Origin: Cytobacillus sp. FSL H8-0458
Lineage (GTDB): Bacteria > Bacillota > Bacilli > Bacillales > Cytobacillaceae
Length of the DNA: 64,000 bases
Assembly: GCF_038002165.1 (NCBI RefSeq)
Contig: NZ_JBBOBR010000002.1
Coordinates: 1-64,000 of the forward strand
Direction of reading: 5' to 3'
The notes beneath the pieces are model-generated. The model was not told the DNA's origin. It did not search any database and saw nothing but the letters and a program-made list of their open reading frames with translations. Below are positions 25,581 to 33,993 of this stretch, piece by piece; the stretch's first letter is position 1, and each line of letters starts with the position of its first letter. A program made the position numbers and the translations under genes.

Positions 25581-25618
25581 ATGCAAAATATATTGTCGAG
25601 CGCCCGCTCATTTTGCAT
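25581..25618. promoter_or_regulatory. inverted repeat upstream of nhaC
   Basis: ATGCAAAAT and ATTTTGCAT (9 bp, perfect) flank a smaller GAGC-CCC-GCTC type stem. It lies 135 nt before the nhaC start, after the yugI terminator. It may be an operator or an RNA hairpin. Confidence 0.35.
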
Positions 25619-25645
25619 ATAAAGCAAATATTTTTTGCATCACAA

Positions 25646-25682
25646 TAAAAAAATAAAAACCGGGCAGCAAAACCCGGTTTTC
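25646..25682 (-). terminator. terminator after yugI
   Basis: AAACCGGG / CCCGGTTT stem with a 6-nt loop and a long T-rich tail on the minus strand. Confidence 0.88.
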
Positions 25683-25689
25683 ATTTTTA

Positions 25690-26088
25690 TTACTTCTTAA
25701 TAAGGTCCTCGCGCTGGGACTGGTCAATCCACTCTTGAAGCTTATCCTTAAGTGTATTGAATCCCTGTGCAGATTCGTCTTCCATTTTGATTGGAGCTGC
25801 CTGGCGCTTGCGAGGCTTTCTTGCTTTCGCTTCTGCTTGTGGCGCTTCTTCTGTTGCACGGATTGATAAACCGATTTTTCCTGCTGCTTCGTCAACAGAA
25901 AGAACCTTCACTTTTACTTCATCGCCCACTTTAAGATGCTCATTAATATCTTTTACGAAACCATGAGTCACTTCAGAAATGTGGACTAATCCCTGTGTAT
26001 TCTCATCTAATGCTACGAACGCACCATATGGCTGAATACCCGTTACCTTTCCTGTAATAACACTGCCTACTTCGATTTTCTCAGACAT
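25690..26088 (-). CDS. yugI: S1-domain RNA-binding general stress protein 13
   Basis: The 132-residue protein has an S1 RNA-binding domain at about 5-75 (VGSVITGKVTGIQPYGAFV, QGLVHISEV, VGDEVKVKVLSVD) and a basic, helical C-terminus (KARKPRKRQ). It matches B. subtilis YugI/GS13, a ribosome-associated stress protein. The start MSEKIEVG at 26088 follows TAGGAGTG. Its position beside alaT and yugF is conserved in B. subtilis. Confidence 0.92.
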   Translation of the reverse strand: MSEKIEVGSVITGKVTGIQPYGAFVALDENTQGLVHISEVTHGFVKDINEHLKVGDEVKVKVLSVDEAAGKIGLSIRATEEAPQAEAKARKPRKRQAAPIKMEDESAQGFNTLKDKLQEWIDQSQREDLIKK

Positions 26089-26365
26089 GAAAACACTCCT
26101 ATTTAAATTCAAATTTTATCTCTTTATACGCAATAAAAAATTATATCACAACTTGATTAAAATATCAAAAGGAATTCAAATGGAAACCCCAGACATTTTA
26201 TCCCATAAGGAATTACTGACTGTCATTCATTATAATAAAACAATCCGCAAACAATATGTAGACATTCTATTATTTGTTAACTAAATGTTCATGAAGTACA
26301 AAAAGGATCTTACGTTTACCGTGATAAAATATAAATAGAAGAAAATGTTAACGGGAGTGATGGAT

Positions 26366-26734
26366 ATGTCAAATATAGGCCATAACATTAAAGCTTGCCG
26401 CGAACGTGCAAATATGACCCAGCAGCAGCTCGCATTAAAGGTGAGAGTGGGTACGGGAACGATTGCAAAATACGAAAATGGAGATCAGATTCCTGATACA
26501 CAGACTGTTTTAAGAATCTCAACAGCCCTGGATATTCCAGCTTCTGAACTGCTTGAACAGGAACTGCAGAAGGGCCAGTCAGGAATCGATTATGAAATCG
26601 AACAGCTTGTGCGTGAAATAGGCACAAAAAAAGCAAAGCTCATCTTGCGGAAAGCTAAGGAATTCAGTGAGGAAGATTTCCTGCGTGTCATGCAAATGCT
26701 ATATGAAATAAAATATGATAAAAAAGTTTTATAA
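26366..26734 (+). CDS. XRE-family transcriptional regulator
   Basis: The 122-residue protein has an N-terminal HTH_3 domain (IGHNIKACRERANMTQQQLA, then TIAKYENGDQIPDTQTVLRISTALDI). Its helical C-terminal part (EIEQLVREIGTKKAKLILRK) may dimerise. No enzymatic domain is present. The start at 26366 is placed after GGGAGTGATGG. It is flanked by two tandem terminators, stands alone, and its target is unknown. Confidence 0.85.
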   Translation: MSNIGHNIKACRERANMTQQQLALKVRVGTGTIAKYENGDQIPDTQTVLRISTALDIPASELLEQELQKGQSGIDYEIEQLVREIGTKKAKLILRKAKEFSEEDFLRVMQMLYEIKYDKKVL

Positions 26735-26750
26735 AAGGGAGTATAAAAAA

Positions 26751-26837
26751 GGGAATACTGGTTAGCCTTGAAGTATAAGGCTTTCTAGTATTCCCCCCCT
26801 TTTTGAAGTTGACAATCTGTTGTGGATTGTCCTTTTT
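26751..26837 (+). terminator. two tandem terminators after the XRE regulator
   Basis: A long stem, GGGAATACT...AGCCTT with AAGGCT...AGTATTCCC, ends in TTTTT (26751-26804). A second stem, GACAATC / GATTGTC, is followed by CTTTTTTT (26811-26837). Confidence 0.8.
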
Positions 26838-28013
26838 TTATGCCTTCTGATTTTGCTTTAAGAAATGGCTAATTCTCTTAATCGCTTCCTGCAGAAGTTC
26901 CATGGAAGTGGCATAAGAGCAGCGCACATGGCCTTCCCCGCTTTTGCCAAAAATATTGCCTGGCACGACCGCTACCTTTTCCTCCAGCAGCAGCTTTTCT
27001 GCAAATTCTTCAGAAGAAAGCCCGGTACTTTCAATAGATGGGAAAGCATAAAAGGCTCCTCCAGGCATATGGCATGATAACCCCAGTTCATTTAGAGACT
27101 GAACAAAATAATTCCGCCTGCGCTTATAGCTCTTTTTCATATCCTCAACATCTGATCTGCCGGTCTTCAAGGCTTCAAGTGCAGCAAACTGTGCCATTGT
27201 AGGTGCGCACATCATTGCATACTGGTGAATTTTCAGCATTGCCTGTGAGATCTCCTCTGGTGCGCAGACAAACCCCAATCTCCAGCCTGTCATGGCAAAC
27301 CCCTTTGAAAATCCCGAAATTAAGATTGTTCTTTTCTTCATTTCTCTGATGGCGGCAAAACTCGTATACTCATCATCATATGCAAGCTCCGCATATATTT
27401 CATCAGAAAGAACCAGCAAATCGTACCTTTCAGCTATTTGTGCAATGGCGTTCAGTTCATCTCCACTTAACATTGTTCCAGTCGGATTATTGGGTGAACA
27501 AAGTATAATGGCTTTCGTCCGGGAGCTTATTACGTTTTCCAGCTGCTCAGGCAGAATCTTAAACCCATTCTCCTTTAAAGTCTGAACCTGGACAGGCACA
27601 CCTCCTGCAAGAGCTACTAAGGGAACATAGGAAACAAAGCTTGGTTCAACCACAATTACTTCATCACCCGGATCAAGGATTGCCCTTAGAGATATATCCA
27701 ATGCCTGGCTCGCTCCCACTGTAACGACAATTTCACTTTGGGGTGAATAAGATACTCCAAAGCTTTTTTGCATATAGCCTGCAATTTCCTCCCTCAGCTC
27801 CATTAACCCGGCATTAGCTGTATATGAGGTGTATCCCTGCTCAAGGGAAAGGATGGCTGCTTCACGCACTGACCAGGGGGTGATGAAATCAGGTTCTCCC
27901 ACCCCAAGGGAAATGACTCCTTCCATTCCTGCAGCAAGGTCAAAAAAGCGGCGAATCCCGGAAGGCTTCAGCTCTTCTACCGTTTTGGATAAATAAGACT
28001 TCGTTCCCTTCAT
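26838..28013 (-). CDS. alaT: alanine aminotransferase (class I PLP aminotransferase)
   Basis: The 391-residue fold-type I aminotransferase has PLP Lys237 in SGFSKGFAMTGWRLGF, the NNPTGT motif at 175-180, and SDEIYAEL. It matches B. subtilis AlaT (YugH), which makes alanine from pyruvate and glutamate. The ATG overlaps the alaR stop by 1 nt (TAATG), so the two are translationally coupled. The alaR-alaT pairing is conserved in Bacillus and supports the alanine assignment over other aminotransferase substrates. Confidence 0.9.
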   Translation of the reverse strand: MKGTKSYLSKTVEELKPSGIRRFFDLAAGMEGVISLGVGEPDFITPWSVREAAILSLEQGYTSYTANAGLMELREEIAGYMQKSFGVSYSPQSEIVVTVGASQALDISLRAILDPGDEVIVVEPSFVSYVPLVALAGGVPVQVQTLKENGFKILPEQLENVISSRTKAIILCSPNNPTGTMLSGDELNAIAQIAERYDLLVLSDEIYAELAYDDEYTSFAAIREMKKRTILISGFSKGFAMTGWRLGFVCAPEEISQAMLKIHQYAMMCAPTMAQFAALEALKTGRSDVEDMKKSYKRRRNYFVQSLNELGLSCHMPGGAFYAFPSIESTGLSSEEFAEKLLLEEKVAVVPGNIFGKSGEGHVRCSYATSMELLQEAIKRISHFLKQNQKA

Positions 28014-28516
28014 TACGGTGACACCACAATTCGTTTATCGTCTTCATTTTGTTCAAAAATAGTGCCGTCATGTTTATATTTTTTTAGAATAAAGTGTGTC
28101 GTTGTTGACAAGACGGAATCCAGAGTCGACAGCTTCTCTGATACAAATCGGGCGACCTCATTCATGGAACGGCCTTCGATGATAACAGAAAGATCATAGG
28201 CGCCGGACATTAGATAGACAGACCTCACCTCTTTGAAACGGTAAATTCTCTGTGCAACTTCATCGAATCCTACCCCCCGCTTTGGAGCTACCTTCACATC
28301 AATCATAGCGGTAACTCCCTCATGGCCATCCACCTTTGACCAGTCAATAACAGAATTAAAACGCACAAGCACCTTCATTTCCTCGAGCTTATCTAAAATG
28401 GTTTCAGTTTCCGCCACACTTAATTGAGCCATTTTCGCAATGTCTTCCATAGGGATTCGCGCACTATTATTTTCTAAAATTTCCAGAACTTCGATTTGCT
28501 TTTCAGTTAATTTCAA
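28013..28516 (-). CDS. alaR: Lrp/AsnC-family regulator of alaT
   Basis: The 167-residue protein has a winged-helix DNA-binding domain at 1-60 (QIEVLEILENNSARIPMEDIAKMAQLS) and an AsnC/RAM ligand domain at about 70-150 (VTAMIDVKVAPKRG, VYLMSGAYDLSVIIEG). It is longer than a minimal Lrp because of a C-terminal extension (HDGTIFEQNEDDKR). In B. subtilis AlaR activates alaT. It overlaps alaT and probably senses alanine or a related amino acid. Confidence 0.9.
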   Translation of the reverse strand: MKLTEKQIEVLEILENNSARIPMEDIAKMAQLSVAETETILDKLEEMKVLVRFNSVIDWSKVDGHEGVTAMIDVKVAPKRGVGFDEVAQRIYRFKEVRSVYLMSGAYDLSVIIEGRSMNEVARFVSEKLSTLDSVLSTTTHFILKKYKHDGTIFEQNEDDKRIVVSP

Positions 28517-28692
28517 TACTTGTCGCTCCCATCCTTTAGTGATTTACTCTATAAAATAGTTACATTATAGCAAAAACTTCGAAGAATTAATGTGTCACTT
28601 TCATTATTTATTAATTTCTTTAAAATCATATGTGTCAAGATTAAGATTAAGGGGAAAATACTGTGAAAGTGAGTCTAGGAAGGGGAAGGCGC

Positions 28693-29532
28693 ATGGAACA
28701 AGCGACATTTTCAGGAATAGAGGCAATTAATGGAACAGATGTTTATTATGAATACTATAAACATGAGTCCTCCAGGAATACCCTGGTTCTGCTGCACGGT
28801 TTTCTTTCTTCCACCTTTAGCTTTCGCAGGCTGATTCCTCTGCTGCAAACGGAATTCAATGTGGTATCGATGGATTTGCCGCCCTTCGGCAAAAGCGGGA
28901 AATCCCAGCAATTCGTCTACTCCTATAAAAACCTGGCTGATACGGTTATCCGCTTATCAGAAAGGCTGGGCTTTGAAAAAGTCACATTAATAGGGCATTC
29001 CATGGGGGGACAGATTGTATTAAATGTTGCACATTCCAACCCTGATTTGGTTGACCAGGCCGTACTGCTGTGCAGTTCCGGGTATATGAAACGAATGAAG
29101 CCGCATATCATCTTTTCAAGCTACATACCATTCTTTCATCTGTATGTGAAATTATATCTTCAGCGCTCAGGGGTAAAACAGAATTTAAAAAATGTTGTCT
29201 ACGATCATTCCATGATTGATGATGAAATGCTCTATGGCTATTTGTCGCCATTTTTAGAAGACGATATTTTCCGGGCCTTAACCAGGATGATTCGCGACAG
29301 GGAAGGCGATATGCCTGCTGCTGCATTGAAGAAAATAGAAACACCGTGCCTTCTAATATGGGGAGAACATGACAGGGTCGTTCCGCTTCATATCGGAAAA
29401 CGGCTGAATAAAGATTTAAAGAATTCCAAGCTGGTGGTATTAAAAGATACCGGTCATCTCGTGCCGGAAGAGCGCCCGGAAGATGTTCTTAAGCACATCA
29501 GGAGTTTTATAAATTCCGTTCCAGTGTGCTGA
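28693..29532 (+). CDS. yugF: alpha/beta-hydrolase
   Basis: The 279-residue hydrolase has HGF oxyanion residues at 35-37, nucleophile Ser103 in GHSMGGQ, an acid residue in IWGEHDRVVP and His in DTGHLVPEERP. Length and neighbours match YugF, a putative esterase of unknown substrate. The start MEQATFSG at 28693 follows GGAAGGGG; the longer frame from a GTG at 28663 is less likely. It is transcribed away from alaR and ends at a shared terminator with yugE. Confidence 0.88.
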   Translation: MEQATFSGIEAINGTDVYYEYYKHESSRNTLVLLHGFLSSTFSFRRLIPLLQTEFNVVSMDLPPFGKSGKSQQFVYSYKNLADTVIRLSERLGFEKVTLIGHSMGGQIVLNVAHSNPDLVDQAVLLCSSGYMKRMKPHIIFSSYIPFFHLYVKLYLQRSGVKQNLKNVVYDHSMIDDEMLYGYLSPFLEDDIFRALTRMIRDREGDMPAAALKKIETPCLLIWGEHDRVVPLHIGKRLNKDLKNSKLVVLKDTGHLVPEERPEDVLKHIRSFINSVPVC

Positions 29533-29533
29533 T

Positions 29534-29569
29534 AAAAATGGCAGCCCCTGGACGGAGCTGCCATTTTTT
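29534..29569. terminator. bidirectional terminator between yugF and yugE
   Basis: AAAAATGGCAGC and GCTGCCATTTTTT arms flank an 11-nt loop between convergent genes. Confidence 0.9.
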
Positions 29570-29572
29570 ACT

Positions 29573-29833
29573 TCACATAGCGCAGGAGCCATTATTCTTG
29601 ATTTCAAGAAGACGCCCGGAGATTTCTATGCACTTTTCCAACGGAATGATTTCCTCAAAGGAAAATTCATATATCGATTGAATCCTCCTGGCTAATTTCA
29701 CTTGATCATCCAGATCATGGACTGCCTGAACTGAATCCGCAATTTCAGTGTCATAATTGCCCGGCCCCACTCTAAACGGATCCCACTGATCCAGTGTATA
29801 AACAAGCAAAAGATTCGTTTGCTGAATTTCCAT
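29573..29833 (-). CDS. yugE: DUF1871 family protein YugE
   Basis: This 86-residue protein contains WDPFRVG near residue 17-23 and a helical second half (ADSVQAVHDLDDQVKLARRI), the DUF1871 pattern. Function unknown. It keeps the yugF-yugE-patB order of B. subtilis. Confidence 0.85.
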   Translation of the reverse strand: MEIQQTNLLLVYTLDQWDPFRVGPGNYDTEIADSVQAVHDLDDQVKLARRIQSIYEFSFEEIIPLEKCIEISGRLLEIKNNGSCAM

Positions 29834-29947
29834 TTATATCACCTGATTATTATTCGGCTGAATGAAGCCGCAATATTTTAATTTTTAGCATCAATATCAT
29901 ATCATAGAGTCAGGATACATAAAAGAATTTTAAAGGCGGTGACAGAG

Positions 29948-31117
29948 TTGGATCGTTTTAATTTCCATCAAAAAATCAGCAGGGAAAATACAGCTTCAGT
30001 TAAGTGGGATCGGACCAGGGAGGTTTTCGGCAGAACCGATGTATTGCCGATGTGGGTAGCGGACATGGATTTTCAGCCACCCGAGGAAGTGAAGAAAGCC
30101 ATAGAGGACAGAATAGCTCATGGAGTCTACGGATACACCTTTGCTCCTGATTCAACCGCAGACTCTATCGGACAGTGGCTTTACAGGCGGCATGGCTGGA
30201 CAATCAATAATGAGTGGATTTTATACAGCACCGGAGTGGTTCCCTCCATCGCAACTGCCATCCAGGCTTTTACGGAAAAAGAGGATAAAGTAATGCTCCA
30301 GTCTCCCGTATATACTCCTTTCTTTGAGATGATTAAACAGAATGGCCGCAAAGTCGTTAATTCACAGCTGAAGCTCGAGAACGGCCGGTACGAAATTGAT
30401 TTTGCCGATTTTGAAGACAAATTGAAAGAAGGAGTGAAACTTTTCCTGCTCTGCAATCCGCACAATCCGGGCGGCCGCATGTGGACAGAAGAGGAACTTA
30501 GGAAAATAGGGGAGCTCTGTGTTAAATATAATTGCCTTATTCTTTCCGATGAGATCCATTCTGATTTAATTTATAAAGGCCATAAGCATTATCCCATTGC
30601 TTCAATGGATCCACAATTTGCAGATATTACGGTTACCTGCATAGCTCCGACAAAAACCTGGAACCTCGCAGGGATTCAAGCGTCAGCTGCCATTATTAGC
30701 AATGAAAAGCTCCGAAAGTCTTTCCAGGCAGAACAGCACAAGCAAGGATTCTTTACGCTGTCGGCCTTCGGAATCATCGGCATGGAAGCAGCTTACCGCC
30801 ATGGCGAAGAATGGCTCGATGGTCTGATGGATTATCTCGCTGAAAATAAACGGGCTGCAGCTGAATTTATTGGTGAGCACCTTCCCGGTATTCGCCTGAT
30901 GGAGCCGGATGGCACATATCTGCTATGGCTTGATTGCCGCGGATTGGGATTAAGTGATGCCGAACTGCGCCAAAGTCTTTTGGAAAAAGGGAAACTCGCC
31001 CTGGAACCAGGCCCAAAATACGGCCCGGGCGGTGAAGGCTTCGTCCGAATGAACATTGCCTGCCCGCATGAAGTATTGGCGGAGGGACTGGGAAGGCTGA
31101 AGCGGGCTTTTGAGTGA
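29948..31117 (+). CDS. patB: cystathionine beta-lyase (PatB/MalY type)
   Basis: The 389-residue PLP enzyme cleaves C-S bonds of cystathionine or cysteine conjugates. It shows LPMWVADMDF near the N-terminus, the YGYT loop, CNPHNPGGR, SDEIHSD (200-206) and PLP Lys236 in APTKTWNLAG. A TTG start at 29948 is preferred because AAAGGCGGTGA, one mismatch from a full anti-SD match, lies at the right spacing. A GTG at 29939 lies inside that site. A terminator and then the 52-bp tandem array follow. Confidence 0.92.
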   Translation: MDRFNFHQKISRENTASVKWDRTREVFGRTDVLPMWVADMDFQPPEEVKKAIEDRIAHGVYGYTFAPDSTADSIGQWLYRRHGWTINNEWILYSTGVVPSIATAIQAFTEKEDKVMLQSPVYTPFFEMIKQNGRKVVNSQLKLENGRYEIDFADFEDKLKEGVKLFLLCNPHNPGGRMWTEEELRKIGELCVKYNCLILSDEIHSDLIYKGHKHYPIASMDPQFADITVTCIAPTKTWNLAGIQASAAIISNEKLRKSFQAEQHKQGFFTLSAFGIIGMEAAYRHGEEWLDGLMDYLAENKRAAAEFIGEHLPGIRLMEPDGTYLLWLDCRGLGLSDAELRQSLLEKGKLALEPGPKYGPGGEGFVRMNIACPHEVLAEGLGRLKRAFE

Positions 31118-31129
31118 TAGTATGTGGAG

Positions 31130-31155
31130 GCACGGCTGAGAAGCCGTGCTTTTCG
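31130..31155 (+). terminator. terminator after patB
   Basis: GCACGGCT / AGCCGTGC stem with a short loop, followed by TTTTCGTG; the T run is short. Confidence 0.65.
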
Positions 31156-31186
31156 TGTGTGCTGAGATTGCGATCATTGGTCTCGT

Positions 31187-31502
31187 TTTTCGGCCTCATG
31201 AATCCCATTTCCTTCTCTGGCTCCTTGTTTTCGGCTTCATGAACCCTCCATGGCGACCATTTTCTTCTCTGCCTCCTGGTTTTCGGCCTCATGAACCCTT
31301 TATGGCGACCATTTTCTTCTCTGCCTCCTGGTTTTCGGCTTCATGAACCCTCCATGGCGACCATTTTCTTCTCTGGCTCCTCGTTTTCGGCCTCACGAAC
31401 CCTCCATGGCGACCATTTTCTTCTCTGGCTCCTCGTTTTCGGCCTCACGAACCCTTTATGGCGACCATTTTCTTCTCTGGTTCTCCATAGTCGGCTTCAT
31501 AA
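31187..31502. repeat. tandem array, 52-bp unit (array 1)
   Basis: GGCGACC starts at 31252, 31304, 31356, 31408 and 31460, exactly 52 bp apart. Five full units run from 31228 to 31487. A 41-bp copy lacking 11 bases precedes them and a short partial copy follows. Each unit holds TTTTCGGC, TCATGA or TCACGA, mostly CCATGG, and ATTTTCTTCTCT. The period is not a multiple of three and the frames are not conserved, so it is not a coding repeat. It lies between patB and a NERD pseudogene. Confidence 0.95.
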
Positions 31503-31514
31503 TCTCCTCATGCC

Positions 31515-32432
31515 TCAATCCTGCTTTTTAATATAATAAGAATACTTTCCATGTCCCTGTATTAAATATCTCTTACTTAGTATCCTCCGAACAGTTTTCC
31601 TAGACCCAACACCACCGCACCATTCTACTATTGTATTTGCAGTTATTTTCCTATCTGGAAACAAAGCCCTATATTCATTCACACAACGAAGTATCGCAGT
31701 GTCCGCCTTTTCTTTCAAGCCACATTCCCCGCACGTTAAGTAACCTTGAGTAAAGGGAGTCATGAACGAAGAACACGAATCACACGGAATCCCTTTTACC
31801 AATTGGGCATAGTTATATTCTGAATTCGCATGTAGGGATTCTCCTTCAGACAGTGGGCATTTAACTGCACAGCCAGCTTTATGTTTCGGGATTTTGCCAC
31901 ATTTGGAGTTTTTTTAAATTTCTTAAGGAATCGTTTTAGCTGTGAAGGAAATACGGCTGGAATATTTAGTGGAGCCTGATAAAGCTGAAATCCGGGGTTG
32001 ATAAATATCAGATGAGAATTGATGGGAAGATGAAAGCCGAGTTCTTTTAGGAGTCCTCGCAAAAGTGTTTCACATCTCTGCAGCTGAAGAAGGGGATTTT
32101 TTATTTCTGTTTTGGACGGAAGGGAGTACCATTTTTCGTTTTCTATGCAATAGTCACCTTCGTAGTTTTTTACTTCAAAGACAATAGAGTGCTGCCGGCG
32201 ATAAGGAGGGTATCGATTTGGAAGTGGGTATTGCTGCTTTCCAGCAGGAGATCATTTAGAATGATGAAAGAGTCCGGGAAGTCCTGAAGTTCCCTGTCAA
32301 AATGAAGCTCGCCTGCATTGCCCTTCTCTAAAATAGATATTGATTTTCATCTCTCAATGGCAGCTCAAGCCGGCGGGATAGGAGGCGGAGCAATTCCAGC
32401 TCCCTTGGTTCGAAACGGGGTCTATTAATCAT
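31515..32432 (-). pseudogene. frameshifted NERD-domain nuclease-related protein
   Basis: Parts of one protein occur in order in different frames. An N-terminus begins at ATG 32432 (MINRPRFEPRELELLRLL). The NERD core is EKGNAGELHFDREL...NDLLLESSNTHFQIDTLLI. After a shift come IVFEVKNYEGDYCIENEKWYS and INSHLIFINPGFQLYQAPLN. After another shift the C-terminal zinc ribbon (CDSC...CGECG) and a helix-turn-helix-like tail (RKTVRRILSKRYL) follow. At least three reading-frame breaks are present. Intact Bacillus relatives are about 300 residues with the same layout. NERD proteins are linked to DNA processing; this copy should be inactive. Confidence 0.8.
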
Positions 32433-32491
32433 ATTTCACCTCTCGTATTGGAATAATTTCATTTTAAGAAAAATTCTCCACACTCACAAGT

Positions 32492-32523
32492 AAAATCCCC
32501 TCGCGCTCCAAGCAAGGGGATTT
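32492..32523 (-). terminator. terminator after the PH-domain gene
   Basis: AAATCCCCTTGC / GCGAGGGGATTTT stem with a 7-nt loop on the minus strand, overlapping the stop region. Confidence 0.8.
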
Positions 32524-32896
32524 ACAGTACATATTCAGCAAGCACGCTCTGCACTTCGTAGATATTCAAGTTTTTATTAAAATGTTTTTCAATTGGTTCG
32601 TCTGATCCTGAAATCCAAATTTTCAATTCGGCCTCCAGATCAAAGCTGCCTGCGGTTTCAATGCTAAAATGGGTAATGCTTTTATAAGGGATGCTGTGAT
32701 ACTCGATTTTTTTCCCTGTGATTCCCTGCTTATCCACCAGAATCAGGCGCTTGTTTGTAAAGATGAATAAATCACGGACAAGCCTGTAGGCTTTTTCAAC
32801 CTGTTCACTCGGAGCAAGGACTGCTGAAAATTCGTCCTGGACCTCCTTAATGTCCGCTTCAGATGCATTGCCGATAAAGCCATCGAAAATCCCCAT
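32522..32896 (-). CDS. bacterial PH-domain (DUF1696) protein
   Basis: The 124-residue protein is almost entirely one bacterial pleckstrin-homology fold. An N-terminal helix (EADIKEVQDEFSAVL) is followed by strands such as VRDLFIFTNKRLILVDKQG, KIEYHSIPYKSITHFSIE and DLEAELKIWI, and a final helix. This is the bPH_1/YvbH-like family, which forms oligomeric rings of unknown role. It is monocistronic with a good ribosome site (GGAGGTTGG). Confidence 0.88.
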   Translation of the reverse strand: MGIFDGFIGNASEADIKEVQDEFSAVLAPSEQVEKAYRLVRDLFIFTNKRLILVDKQGITGKKIEYHSIPYKSITHFSIETAGSFDLEAELKIWISGSDEPIEKHFNKNLNIYEVQSVLAEYVL

Positions 32897-32962
32897 TTAA
32901 CCAACCTCCATTATAAGGTTTAACTCCATTATACGGATCATCCGGGAAAATTCCCAGTGATA

Positions 32963-32988
32963 AAGGCTTTCCCTTTCCGGAAAGCCTT
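32963..32988 (-). terminator. terminator after the superoxide dismutase gene
   Basis: AAGGCTTTCC / GGAAAGCCTT perfect 10-bp stem with a short loop; the following T run is weak (TTTATC). Confidence 0.6.
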
Positions 32989-32995
32989 CAGTTAT

Positions 32996-33559
32996 TTATT
33001 CTTCTGTAGACTGATCGTCCTGTGCTTTTTTCTGCCCTTCTTCTTTTTTATCTTTTGAAATTCGGCCGCAGGCAATGCGTTCTCCGGAATCTCCTGCCGG
33101 CTGGGTCATGCCATCATCCGGCCCGTCATGGATGACAATGGAGGTCCCTTTCTTTGTCAGCAGTGAAGTTTTATCTTCTTTTAACGTGACCTGAGGCGCC
33201 ATAAAATCAATCTTCACTTTGCCGTCATCCTCTACAATCAGGTTGGGAAGATCACCCGCATGGGATCCTTTTGGATGTAGCAGACCATGCTCCTTATTAT
33301 CAGGATTGAAATGATTCCCGGCGGATTTGAAATCAGGGGGTTCGCATTTTGCTTCTTCATGGATATGGATGGCAAGCTCCCCCGGCGGCAGCCCGCTCAG
33401 ATCTCCGGTCAATTTTACTCCGCTCGCCTGTTCCTGCACCTTAATGGTGCCTAATGAATCGCCTGCAGCATTAAACATTTCGACTTCTGTATTTGTAATG
33501 TTCTCTTCCCCGCAGCCGGACAGAAGAAGAACAAAACCCAGCATCAAAGCTTTTCTCAT
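32996..33559 (-). CDS. sodC: Cu/Zn superoxide dismutase lipoprotein
   Basis: The 187-residue protein is exported as a lipoprotein (lipobox LSGC, Cys16) and has the Cu/Zn SOD fold. The copper ligands His65, His67, His83 and His144 and the zinc ligands His83, His91, His100 and Asp103 are all present. So are Cys72-Cys164 and Arg161 at the active-site rim. The complete ligand set differs from the B. subtilis paralogue YojM, which I recall lacking copper ligands. The start MRKALM at 33559 follows a GGAGG site. The tail is Lys/Glu-rich. It should remove superoxide at the outer face of the membrane. Confidence 0.92.
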   Translation of the reverse strand: MRKALMLGFVLLLSGCGEENITNTEVEMFNAAGDSLGTIKVQEQASGVKLTGDLSGLPPGELAIHIHEEAKCEPPDFKSAGNHFNPDNKEHGLLHPKGSHAGDLPNLIVEDDGKVKIDFMAPQVTLKEDKTSLLTKKGTSIVIHDGPDDGMTQPAGDSGERIACGRISKDKKEEGQKKAQDDQSTEE

Positions 33560-33623
33560 GATTGAATCCTCCATCAAGACAATTTGCCTTTAGTGTTGCC
33601 CAATCACTTTATTAATAAACAAG

Positions 33624-33687
33624 AGAAGCGCAATCGCCTTGCTCACTCCCAACTCCTGGAGGGGGCAGACGCCGGAGTTAGATCTTA
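33624..33687. repeat. short interspersed hairpin element, AAGCG...GTTAGAT type
   Basis: AGAAGCGCAATCGCC, a CTCCTGGAGGGGGCAGACGCC middle and a GGAGTTAGATC end match the outer parts of the longer elements at 45382, 46095 and 55341. This is a minimal copy without the internal modules. Confidence 0.7.
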
Positions 33688-33689
33688 CA

Positions 33690-33718
33690 AAAAAAGAAGA
33701 ACAGCCGCTCAGCTGTTC
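33690..33718 (-). terminator. terminator after the 69-aa membrane protein gene
   Basis: GAACAGCT / AGCTGTTC-type stem, minus strand, followed by TTCTTTTTTT; it overlaps the gene's last codons. Confidence 0.75.
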
Positions 33719-33918
33719 CCCTCTTGTCTATTTTGCCTGTCAATGCGCTCTTCAAGCTCTTTCGCTTTGGCTGCTTCGCGCCTTGATACACGGATTATTA
33801 ATCTCATGGTAAGAATGGCCCCAACTAAAAAGATGGCAAACGTTACAGCTGCCGGGCCATATTCTGATTTATCTTCCGGAAAATATAGAAATAGTGACAG
33901 TACATACCATTGCAGCAT
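33709..33918 (-). CDS. 69-residue membrane protein of unknown function
   Basis: One clear membrane helix (YGPAAVTFAIFLVGAILTM) follows a hydrophobic N-terminus (MLQWYVLSLFLYF), and a charged coiled tail (RREAAKAKELEERIDRQNR) extends into the cytoplasm. The ATG at 33918 lies 9 nt after AAAGGA; a TTG 9 nt earlier is too close to the site. I do not recognise the family. It is flanked by a repeat element and the cyclophilin gene. Confidence 0.65.
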   Translation of the reverse strand: MLQWYVLSLFLYFPEDKSEYGPAAVTFAIFLVGAILTMRLIIRVSRREAAKAKELEERIDRQNRQEGNS

Positions 33919-33993
33919 TCTAATCAATCCTTTCTGCTAAAAGCAGTGTCCATTAAATTATTATATCAGCAATGGTTGCACAGTCCAATGAAC

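Noticed and set aside
31187-31502. Array 1 as a CRISPR array
   Set aside because: The whole 52-bp unit repeats without unique spacers, and no cas genes are near. The same holds for the array at 60248.
31146-31536. Overlapping frames of 60-140 codons in tandem array 1
   Set aside because: The 52-bp period shifts the reading frame at each unit, so these frames are by-products of the repeat.
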